Of a DNA stretch of 10,804 bases, positions 1-7,312 are shown one piece after another; position 1 is the stretch's first letter, and each line of letters opens with the position of its first letter. Source of the DNA: Cochliopodium minus (lineage: Eukaryota; Discosea; Himatismenida; Cochliopodiidae); the NCBI GenBank assembly GCA_024220525.1, contig JAMYWO010000010.1:320944-331747 (forward strand), in the 5' to 3' direction. The position numbers and the translations under genes are program-made. The notes beneath the pieces were generated by a model that worked only from the letters and a program-made list of their open reading frames with translations, searched no databases and had not been told where the DNA came from.

Positions 1-57
1 TTAATTTTTAAATACAATTAATTTTTAAATACAATTTTTTTATTTAATTTTGAAAAG

Positions 58-1273
58 ATCTGCCATTTTTGATTTCTCTGGGACTTCTCCTCAAGTGTGC
101 AGTAACATTAATGCTCCTAAAGGTAAAATTTCAATTATTTTTTTTCTGCTCAAAAATTTTTTTTATATAATATTTATTTATTTTTATTTTCAAAGGAAAA
201 ATAATTTCATTTTTTCATTTTTATTTTTTATAAATTTTTTTATATTTTTATGAAAAGTTAATTTTAAAAAAAAATCATTTTTATCCACTTTTTTTTTTTA
301 GCTGTCACTTTTTCAGCCGTCATTTACTCATTGAGATGTCTGGTGAAAAAGGAGATACCTCTCAACCAAGGCGTCCTGGAGCCCGTCAAAATAATCATTC
401 CCCCTCACTCCATTCTCTGTCCCTCCAACGAACGCGCGGTGGTGGGAGGTAACGTGTTGACCAGTCAAAGAGTGACTGACATCATCCTCTATGCTTTTGG
501 TGCCTGTTCAAACGCTCAAGGTTCTTTTCATTTTTCTTATTTTTACTAATTTTTCTATTTTCTTTTTTTTTTCTTATTATTAATAAAATCAAAAAAAAAT
601 TTTTTGTTTTTTATTTTTTTTTAGGTTGTATGAACAATTTCACATTTGGTAACGAAAACTTTGGGTACTACGAAACTATTGGGGGTGGCGGTTCCTCAGG
701 GCCCGCTTGGCATGGTGAATCAGGAGTGCAAAGTCACATGACCAACACCCGTATCACAGATGTAAATAAACAAAAAAAAACAAAAAAATAAATAAAAAAA
801 TAAATAAAAAAATAAATAAAAATAGGCAGAAATATTAGAAGAGAAATACCCAGTTCTTTTGAATCAATTCTCCATCCGTAAGTTTTCTGGTGGAAGAGGA
901 AAATTCAATGGAGGTGAGGGGATCATTAGGGAGTTGCAATTCCTCGTTCCCATGACCATAGTAAAAACTATCTTTTGGATTATCGAAATGTTTTTTTTTA
1001 AATTTTTAATTTTAGGGTATTTTGTCAGAGAGAAGAGTATTCAAACCTAATGGCATTTTTGGAGGGAAAACAGGCAAGAGCGGAAAAAACATCCTTATAA
1101 AGAAGGATCAATCTTTTTTGAATCTTGGCGCCAAGAACAGCATCAACGTTGATCCTGGCGATCGTTTCAGGATCTTGACTCCTGGTGCTGGTGGTTTTGG
1201 TGAGGCTGTGACTACTGTGAATGATGACTTTGAGGATCATGATGATTATGCTGAACTCAAAAATTATGATTAA
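58..1273 (+). CDS. OPLAH: 5-oxoprolinase (ATP-hydrolysing), C-terminal HyuB part, 5' partial
   Basis: Exons 58-122, 302-520, 625-761, 826-960 and 1016-1273 join in frame to give the last 270 residues; stop TAA at 1271-1273. The family opens 5-oxo-L-proline to L-glutamate with ATP hydrolysis in the cytosolic gamma-glutamyl cycle. Recognition rests on long stretches typical of the hydantoinase B domain: [93 protein letters not shown] and TPGAGGFG, all in family order. The HyuA half and the start lie left of the window; bases 1-57 are the end of an intron with its AG at 56-57. The protein runs about 20 residues past the TPGAGGFG motif as a D/E/N-rich tail. Codons often end in C, unlike the neighbouring F-box gene. 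Identity is very likely; exon ends are inferred from GT-AG and frame. Confidence 0.93.
762..825 (+). other. A-rich intron 3 of the 5-oxoprolinase gene
   Basis: This 64-nt intron starts GTAAATAAAC and ends AAAAATAG. Between them it is almost only A with regular T spacing (AAATAAATAAAAA units). The other introns here have T-rich tracts on the sense strand, so this one has reversed polarity and no polypyrimidine tract before its AG. The flanking codons GAT|GCA restore the family sequence (NTRITD then AEILEEKYP), which supports the splice. Confidence 0.8.
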
Positions 1274-1331
1274 ACTTTTTTTTAATTTGACTTTATAATT
1301 GGAACAATATTAGAAATTACGTAATTGGTTT

Positions 1332-1346
1332 TTTATTTATTTATTT
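1332..1346 (-). promoter_or_regulatory. Candidate poly(A) signals of the F-box gene
   Basis: On the minus strand, just after the TGA at 1351-1349, the sequence reads AATAAATAAATAAA, so overlapping AATAAA hexamers begin within a few bases of the stop. The gap to the 5-oxoprolinase stop at 1273 is only 75 bp, so both 3' ends must be formed inside or across each other's terminal exon. No AATAAA is seen on the plus strand after 1273. The assignment is inferred from position and sequence only. Confidence 0.45.
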
Positions 1347-1348
1347 TT

Positions 1349-2530
1349 TCAAAAAGTTTCGCTAGCTTTAAGTTGGCTTTGATTGAGGAGTTTATAAGAT
1401 TTGATCTCTTCTTCAAATTGAGGGCGATCTAAGTGGAGATAATACAAAACCTCGTACAAGTCTCTTGCACCACCAGCACTTATCGCAAAATAGACTTTTT
1501 TATTATGTGGGTCCATATTTTTGATGGACCAAAACACAACCCTTTTGCTTTCTTCCATGTACAGTTTTTGTTTTGGAATGTCAATGTAAATATTTAGCAC
1601 TCCTTTAAACAAAAAATTATCAATAACAAGAAAAAAAAAAAAGATTTTTTTTAAAACAAAAAAATATAAAGTGTAAATAAATCTGATAATTTTTGGAACC
1701 TGATTCAAGATTCCTAAATTGTTCAATATGTTCATATGAATTTTCCTCACAAGCTAAGGCAATAATAATTAAAGTTAAATGAAAAAATCTTAAAAAAGAA
1801 TTAACAAGTTCCTTTGAATCCATCCAGGGACATTCCTCTTCCTAAAGAGTTGTAAAATCAATAAAAAATAAAAGATTTTTATACAAGGTTACCGTGATCT
1901 GTATTAACAAAATAACTGAGATCTTCCCTATAGTTCTCATTTACAATTCCCACACAAGCACAAGAAGCGCCATTAGTTTTAAACTTTAAACCCACTACCA
2001 AAAAAAAATATAAATTACAAAATGAAATTTTTTTTTATAAACTTTATCGATTAAAAACCAAGAATCGCATCGAAATTAAAATGAAATAAAATAATTTTTT
2101 TTCTAAAAGAGATATGTTATTTTGAAAAGCTTAATTTTTTATAAACTCAATTCTTTTAACCTTTGATTATGCTATGTGAAAATGGCTTCACAGATTTCAC
2201 AGGAGTATCTATAAATCCAATGGTTTCTAATGTCCTTCTATCGATGATTTTATACTTCATTTTCTTTGTTTCTGGTAGATGTGATAGGGTCCATTCAAAG
2301 ATGCCAAGCTTGAATAATTCCTTCCAAGATTTCTGATTGAAGGAATTCAAATCATGATCCTTCTCTTCTATATAATTCTCCCTTAGGCAGAGTGTTTTCC
2401 ATAGATTCTCTGTTGAGGCGATCTCTTTGCATTTCTTTGAGCAAGTGGAGAAATAACCAATCGATTTGATGGTGCAAAAACCCAGAATATATTCAATCAC
2501 TCTCTTTGGAATATCCAAAAATAAAACCAT
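1349..2530 (-). CDS. F-box protein with SPRY-like C-terminal domain
   Basis: Minus-strand exons 2530-2161, 1994-1893, 1841-1806, 1753-1700 and 1602-1349 join to a 271-residue protein with ATG at 2530-2528 and TGA at 1351-1349. Residues about 4-50 form an F-box (FLDIPKRVIEYILGF, then STCSKKCKEIAS, then ENLWKTLC), which in this family docks to Skp1 in SCF ubiquitin ligases. After W-K-E-L-F a second part, roughly residues 78-235, looks like a SPRY/B30.2 fold: VGLKFKTNGASCACVGIVNE, then GRGMSLDGFKG, then VLNIYIDIPKQKLYM and KKVYFAISAGG. The SPRY call is by general pattern only and is weaker than the F-box call. The 36-nt third exon is the least certain; an unspliced reading of 1806-1754 is also open in another frame. 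The gene converges on the 5-oxoprolinase gene and lies tandem, 162 bp apart, behind the CH-domain gene. Confidence 0.78.
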
Positions 2531-2547
2531 TTTTTTTTTTTTTTTTT
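2531..2547 (-). promoter_or_regulatory. Oligo(A) leader directly before the F-box start codon
   Basis: Seventeen A residues on the coding strand abut the ATG (A17-ATGG). A-rich start contexts are usual in some AT-rich protists such as Dictyostelium, which supports this ATG. An uninterrupted A17 is long even for that pattern. The 162-bp gap between the two minus-strand genes (2531-2692) holds nothing else that I recognise. Confidence 0.5.
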
Positions 2548-2692
2548 GATAATTTTTTCAGATTATCATAATTCAAGCCAATCTCAAAAGGTTTTCCTTT
2601 TAATGATATATTAATTTAATTTGAATTGAAAATATGATTAACACTTTAGAAACAAAGCCAAATTCTTTTCAAAATAAAACATTTTTAATTTA

Positions 2693-4345
2693 TCAAAACT
2701 TCCCTTTTTTCATAAACTTTTTATACTTTTTGTGTTTCATGTGAACGGAATGAATTACGGTGGTAGTAGGAGGATAGCCAAAGTGTTGGGTGTAGCCCAT
2801 ATTGGGTTGAGGGTACCCCTGTTGGGGCATACCCATTCCGTATTGAGGTTGAGGAGGATACCCTTGTTGAGGCATACCCATTCCGTACTGAGGCTGAGGA
2901 GGATACCCTTGTTGGGGCATACCTAAGCCGTATTGAGGTTGAGGAGGATAAATTTGTTGTTGTGGCATTCCTAGAAGGGAGATATTAAAAAAAATTTGTG
3001 AAATCAATTTAAAATGTAAATGTGTTTGGAATATGCAACACAATTTCTTCCACAATAGTTAAATTCAATGTATACATCGAAATGTTGTTTAATCAATTAT
3101 AAATTTATACATTAAAAGATATTTATTTTCAGGAATTTATTTTACCTAAGCCGTATTGAGGTTGTGGAGGATATTGTTGCTGTGGCATTCCTAGACCATA
3201 GTTGGGAGGAGGCATCTGTTGTTGAGGAGGGGGCAAGCCGAGACCATAGTTGGGAGGAGGCATCTGTTGTTGAGGAGGTTGTTGAGGAGGCATCTGTTGT
3301 TGAGGAGGGGCCATAGAAAGTCCCATGTTTTGTTGTGGCGGAAGTTGTTTGCTTAGTTCGGATCTTTTCCTCTCCTCTTCCATCTGTGCAAAATTTCTTT
3401 GATAATGCAAGAATTGGATACAATAACACATCACTGATTTCTCATCGGGCTTTGGAAGATCTATTATCTCTTGTACATCCAACATGGAGGGAATGTTCAT
3501 GTGAGTCTCTGCGTTGTAGAATGCCTTGGTGATGTTATCCCTGGGATTGTTCCCCACGGTGTTCCAATCAAACAAATCAGGCCTTAAAGAATGTACGAGC
3601 CCTTGAAATACCCTTCCATCTTTGAAACTAAAATAAAAAATAAAAAACTATCAGAATCAAGGAAATGCAACTGAATAAAAATATATCTCGTTTATATCGG
3701 ATAAAAAACTAAATCTTTTCTTTTGGAAATTTCATTTACTCTACATCGAAATTTTTTGGGCATAATCCGTATGGTTTAACTTGATTCTGAACCCATTCCA
3801 AAAAGATATCCCTTGTATTGTTAGATTTGCTCTGATTGCTCTGAGATTGTTGCAAATTGGCTTTGATATCCGTTTCCATGATAAGTGTCCAGATCAATCC
3901 CAATATCATTTTATTATTTCCATCCAATATATTTTGAGCCTAAATTTTTAACAAACAATTATTTTATTATATTTTGTCAACGAAAAATAGTTAATGATAA
4001 TACCTTGACAAATGCAAGATTTATTTTGGATTCTTCTATCATTTGAAAAGCAACTGCTAAATTGTCCAATTTTTGTGGATTCATCTTTGGTGCTGTGTTA
4101 TATTTTGGTGGTTTCACTTTGGGAAACAATACTACCAATAATTCTATCAATATAGTTCCATCTTGGAGATCTGAAAACAATTCTTTTACTTCTTTTTGAT
4201 TTTTGCCATGAAGCTTGCTATTTATCCATTTGGTGAATCTTAAATATTCAAAAAATATGGTTAAATTTCAAAAAAAATCTGTACAGAGATTTTACGCATT
4301 TTTTTGACTCAATGTCGATTTTGGGTCTTCTATATTATTCTGCAT
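2693..4345 (-). CDS. Tandem calponin-homology protein with YPPQPQY repeats and basic tail
   Basis: Minus-strand exons 4345-4296, 4238-4004, 3939-3740, 3627-3146 and 2970-2693 give 414 residues, ATG at 4345-4343, ending TGA TAA. CH1 spans about residues 17-116 ([44 protein letters not shown]); the last stretch matches the alpha-actinin/spectrin-type actin-binding CH1. A Q/S/N-rich linker (122-137) precedes CH2, about 139-240 ([40 protein letters not shown]). A short charged helix ([10 protein letters not shown]) leads into a P/Q/Y/G-rich region to about residue 395 with [15 protein letters not shown] units, and the protein ends in [15 protein letters not shown]. Tandem CH pairs of this type bind F-actin. 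YPPQ repeats resemble those of annexin VII and glycine-proline-rich proteins, and the basic end could bind membrane or nucleic acid; that part is inference. Spectrin repeats and EF-hands are absent. Confidence 0.87.
2781..2970 (-). repeat. 45-bp coding tandem repeat in the CH-domain gene
   Basis: On the plus strand GGCATAC recurs at 2826, 2871 and 2916, a 45-bp period, with a degenerate copy on the left (2781-2825) and a 48-bp-spaced copy on the right (GGCATTC at 2964). Each unit encodes 15 residues, G-[LM][13 protein letters not shown]. Units differ at few bases, mostly silent (TATTGAGGTTG versus TACTGAGGCTG), so the array looks recent and probably varies in copy number. Confidence 0.9.
3147..3330 (-). 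repeat. 48-bp coding repeat (PPPNYGLG / PPQQQM) in exon 4 of the CH gene
   Basis: The plus-strand segment AGACCATAGTTGGGAGGAGG occurs at 3193 and again at 3241, 48 bp apart, followed each time by CATCTGTTGTTGAGGAGG. It encodes two MPPPNYGLG(L/M)PPPQQQ units. Shorter PPQQQ units flank it, and a YPPQPQYGL unit at 3147-3185 matches the array in exon 5. Confidence 0.85.
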
Positions 4346-4777
4346 GTATTTTTAAAATAATATTATGAAAGTTTTTTATTATTTTTTTTAAATTTTTAAT
4401 ATAATATTAAATTAAACGATATAATTCATTTTAGTGGTAATTGAAAGTGGTGAAAAATGATGATAATTATTTCAAAAGCTTTTCTGAATAGATCCATTCA
4501 GAAAAATAAGAAATATATTTCTTTTCATGGAATATTCTAAATAATTTTATATATCTTCAATTAATTCAATTTTTACCTAATTTTTAGAATATTGGCCACA
4601 TTATCTCATTCAATTGCAATTTTGATTATAGGTTTCAAATAAAGGTTCAATATTTTATTTATATTTTTTATATATTTGAAAATAGATCTATATTCAAATA
4701 ACTGAAACATGAAAGCTATCGAGGATATGAAAAATCAAAGTGAATGAACATTTTATCAATTTTATAAAAAAATTGTA
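4346..4777. other. Divergent intergenic spacer, candidate bidirectional promoter
   Basis: This stretch separates the minus-strand CH gene from the plus-strand reading frame at 4778. It is AT-rich but mixed A and T, not the T-only composition of introns. I see no coding exon that I can support. It contains a perfect inverted repeat at 4480-4505 and one GAATATTC palindrome at 4530-4537. No TATA element can be assigned reliably in such sequence. Confidence 0.4.
4480..4505. repeat. Perfect inverted repeat, 10-bp arms and 6-nt loop
   Basis: TTTTCTGAAT (4480-4489) and ATTCAGAAAA (4496-4505) are exact reverse complements around the loop AGATCC. The element sits about 135 bp upstream of the CH start codon and about 270 bp upstream of the plus-strand frame at 4778. 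It could be a dimeric factor site or a hairpin; nothing in the sequence decides. Confidence 0.6.
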
Positions 4778-5108
4778 ATGGGTAAAATTAGTAAATATAA
4801 CGTTTAAAAATTAATTCACATATATTTTGACAAAATAAGAGCAATATCTATGCGATGAAGATAATGAGAAGAATCTATTAAATATGGGATATTCTTCCCT
4901 TCCCCACACATATTCTACACTTAACAGTAATTTTATGATAGGTTTTGATGATTTCACTTGGCATATTTTTGATCATTATACCCATAAAAGTGGAAATGAA
5001 GAAAAATTATATTCAATGCAAGCATGCAGTAAAAAAACAAAATTATTAGTCTATAACTTTAGGATTTATCTTTTCAATAATGTCCAAAATACATTATTAT
5101 TGAAATAA
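4778..5108 (+). CDS. Small hypothetical protein, or 5' exons of the RCC1-like gene
   Basis: Two readings fit. (a) Exons 4778-4790 and 4840-5108, joined across a 49-nt GTAAAT...AATAAG intron of the size common here, give a 93-residue protein ending TAA at 5106-5108. (b) Exon 2 instead ends at 5028, where TGCA|GTAAAA is a good donor, and splices to 5216 in the correct phase, which would supply the missing start of the RCC1-like gene and give a 409-residue protein. The open frame contains FDDFTWHIFDHY and QACSKKTKLL, loosely like an F-box helix pair; the CSKK motif also occurs in the F-box of the gene at 1349-2530. Nothing in it identifies a function. In reading (b) the SKKTKLL stretch would be intronic. 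I cannot decide between the two. Confidence 0.4.
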
Positions 5109-5215
5109 TGAAATTAAATAACATATACAAATATAATATTATTCTCATGTCAAGATATAAAATTGATCACAATTATTACTGAGATTTTTTTATTTTTTAA
5201 TTGTTTCTGTTAAAG

Positions 5216-6639
5216 ATGCCAAACTTTCGGAGAACAAAAAGGATCTTCTTATAGGCGGAAAAATCATCGAAACTAAAGGAATTGAAATTGGGCAAGGAGG
5301 TTTTGATAATGTTCAACATTTTTAATTTATGAAAATTTTTTTTATTCCTTAAAGGGAGTGGCCAGTATTGGGCAATAAGCAAAGATCAAACAGAAATATT
5401 TTTTTTTGGGAACCAACAGGGTGTCGAAATACAAAAAGAATATGAATTTGATCCTTCCATCTTTCAATCTTTTTTTTCTATGGAGACTAAAGTCATTGGT
5501 GTTGGTGTGGGTTATTATTACACTATGGTTAAAATCATTTTTAATCATTTTCAATTTTTTTTTTGTCAAATTCATTTACTTTTTTTATATTTTATCTTTT
5601 ATTAATTTTAATCAGATTTTGTTCGAAAATGGTCGCGTTTTTTCAAGTGGGCAGGAAAACCAAGAAACTAATAAGCAGGAGTACGTGTTGTTTTTTATTT
5701 TTTATTAATCATTTTTATTTTTTATTATTTTTTGAATATTTTTTATTATTTTTTGATTTTTTTTAGTTTGGGAAATTGGAGAGAGGTTGACTGTCCACCT
5801 ATGAAAAATATCACATGTGGGTCGAACCATACTGTGGGTGTTAGTCGACAAGGTGATTTAGTGGCTTGGGGATGTCGTTTGCAGAATTTAATAGGAAATA
5901 GTAACCCTGGTTTGATTGTAAAATTTTTTTCAAAAAACTATTAAAGAAAATCATCAAATAAAGGAGTCTCAAATAAAATGAGGAATTTTTTTGAATTAAT
6001 AATCAAAAAAACTTTTATTAAAAAAAAACAGGATGTAGGATTTGACCACGAATGGTACAACACATCATCAGGAGGGCTGTTTTTCATTGGGGTTTCTAAC
6101 AAAGGAATTTACTTTTTCGATCTCAATGAAAATTCACCCATGGAGTTCTGCAAACGGCGCAAGAAAAAATATGAAAAATCGGAGAAGGGAATTTATTTGA
6201 TCTCTACAATTTCTCCCGAAGAAATAAGGAGGATTCATTCCACTTATTACAAAGCTGTTATCATTCCTAAAACTCTTGATCCTTTTGTTATTTCTTCTTC
6301 TTCGAGCTATAGAGAGCACAACGAATTTGAAATTTTTGATGATCTGTAATTTTTTTTGACAATTCAAAAAGATTCAAAACTTACTTATTTTTTTTTAGTA
6401 AAAAACTTTGTAACACAAAAAATTCTAAATTGTTATTTCCTGTTTCTCCAACTGGAAGAAGTTTTCTTGTGTGGAAAAAAGAAAACCATGTTCATTGGTC
6501 CCATTCTTTCCGAGCAAAAGTATTTCAATTTCTTATCACTTTCAAGATTGTAAACACTCATAATTTGATTGGAGTGAGACCAATACCTAAAGTATTGTTA
6601 TTTGAAATTATTAAATTTGTTTCAGTTGGATCTTATTAA
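5216..6639 (+). CDS. RCC1-like beta-propeller protein, 5' end unresolved
   Basis: Exons 5216-5299, 5355-5527, 5616-5680, 5767-5917, 6032-6345 and 6399-6639 join in frame for 341 residues plus an unassigned start, ending TAA at 6637-6639. RCC1-type blades are visible in the first 150 residues: IGQGGSGQYWAISKDQTEIF-FGNQQ, then VIGVGVGYYYTMILFENGRV-SSGQENQE, then NITCGSNHTVGVSRQGDLVAWGC. In the family such blades build seven-bladed propellers used in GTPase exchange or protein docking. The remaining half (GLFFIGVSNKGIYFFDLNE, a lysine/arginine patch KRRKKKYEKSEKG, then FRAKVFQFLI and IPKVLLFEIIKF) fits no domain I know, though it could be diverged blades. No in-frame ATG exists between the stop at 5164 and 5216, so at least one more 5' exon is needed; 4778-5028 is a phase-compatible candidate. 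Confidence 0.72.
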
Positions 6640-6682
6640 AAATAGATTAAACTTTTTCAAACCCACTCTATAAATTTTATAA

Positions 6683-7010
6683 TCAAATAAAATAAAAATA
6701 AAATAAGAGGAAGAATACATCAGGTTTGATGGATTTATAAAGGAACAAGATGTTACAATTTAGAGCAATCATATCTTTGTTTCTATGATTTATATCAATC
6801 ATTTTATTATTTTTTTGAGAATATAAAATGGAACATATATGTTCACCTCAAAATCCAGTAAAATGAAAGAGAATATTCTCATATTCAAAATTAAAATCTT
6901 GAGAGATATAATGAATATTCTTTCAATCAAATCTATTCCGATCCAATAAAAAATGAATCCCCTAATATTTCACCCTCAAAATAAAGCATAATCACTTGAT
7001 TATCAATCAT
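6683..7010 (-). pseudogene. Possible decayed minus-strand coding sequence
   Basis: The 500-bp spacer after the RCC1-like gene is not T-rich like introns. On its minus strand, 7010-6933 reads M-I-D-N-Q-V-I-M-L-Y-F-E-G-E-I-L-G-D and on to a TAG. After a +1 shift the frame runs from about 6945 to the stop at 6685-6683 with only two internal stops, both TGA (6925 and 6850), leaving open segments of 24 and 54 codons. DNA of this composition would normally give a stop about every eleven codons. The reading includes YENILFHFTGF and MIALNCNILFLYKSIKPDVF. I recognise no family. It may equally be chance, or a run of small exons. Confidence 0.25.
6686..6702 (+). promoter_or_regulatory. Candidate poly(A) signals of the RCC1-like gene
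   Basis: Three AATAAA hexamers begin at 6686, 6691 and 6697, about 50 bp after the stop at 6639. Position and clustering suit a cleavage signal, but the hexamer is common by chance in DNA this rich in A and T. Confidence 0.4.
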
Positions 7011-7312
7011 AATTGGATCTCATTGATCAATTATATAGAATCTTATGTTGAGATATCCAAATTATATGGCGCATATTAAATTCTCACAAAAAAATTTTCA
7101 ATCTGATTTTTTAATTTATAATTATTTTTTTTTTCAAAGTTTTTTTTCATTTTTCCATTTATTTTTTTATTTCATTTTTTTATTTTCATAAGTTTTTTTT
7201 TGATAATCTGATTTTTAATTTAAAATTATTTTTATTTTTTATTTTTTATTTTTTATTTTTTTTTCATATACTTCATTTTCATTATTTTAATTTTGATGAC
7301 AGGCGAATTAAG
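7011..7312 (+). other. Unassigned spacer running into a T-rich intron end upstream of VPS11
   Basis: Bases 7011-7120 show no coding signal. From about 7120 to 7312 the sequence becomes T-rich low-complexity DNA like the VPS11 introns and ends in GAATTAAG, the acceptor of the first VPS11 exon seen here. The donor of that intron cannot be found: no upstream sequence resembles the VPS11 segment that should come before. Confidence 0.5.

Noticed and set aside
50-253. Frame beginning at 50 and reading through to 253
   Set aside because: Only bases 58-122 match 5-oxoprolinase; the rest is read-through into a T-rich intron that ends at 301.
1025-1240. Minus-strand frame of 71 codons
   Set aside because: It is antisense to the last 5-oxoprolinase exon, which has strong family sequence in the plus frame.
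1620-1823. Minus frame with hydrophobic run FFHLTLIIIALA as a membrane segment
   Set aside because: That stretch is better read as a 52-nt intron (GTTAAT...CCTTAG), because removing it joins GMSLDGFKG and the following SPRY-like sequence in frame. Some doubt remains and it is stated in the gene entry.
2732-2926. Plus-strand repetitive frame ([14 protein letters not shown] repeats)
   Set aside because: It is antisense to the 45-bp repeat of the CH gene. The minus frame continues in phase with the CH domains through a GT-AG intron.
2781-2970. CRISPR-like regular repeats
   Set aside because: The 45-bp period is continuous with no variable spacers, and the units are in-frame protein repeats of a eukaryotic gene.
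3142-3429. Minus-strand serine/threonine-rich frame ([11 protein letters not shown] repeats)
   Set aside because: This is an alternative frame of the P/Q repeat exon; the frame in phase with CH2 is the coding one.
6356-6553. Plus frame with KTMFIGPILSEQKYF, resembling a BTB domain
   Set aside because: After the 53-nt intron at 6346-6398 the correct phase selects the other frame (KKLCNTKNSKLLFPVSPTG...), which is open to 6639; the BTB likeness is in a non-coding frame.
6833-6862. Short frame ATGGAACATATATG... with donor CCA|GTAAAA as a first VPS11 exon
   Set aside because: It ends in phase 0, which would put the VPS11 exon at 7313 out of frame, and its residues do not resemble VPS11.
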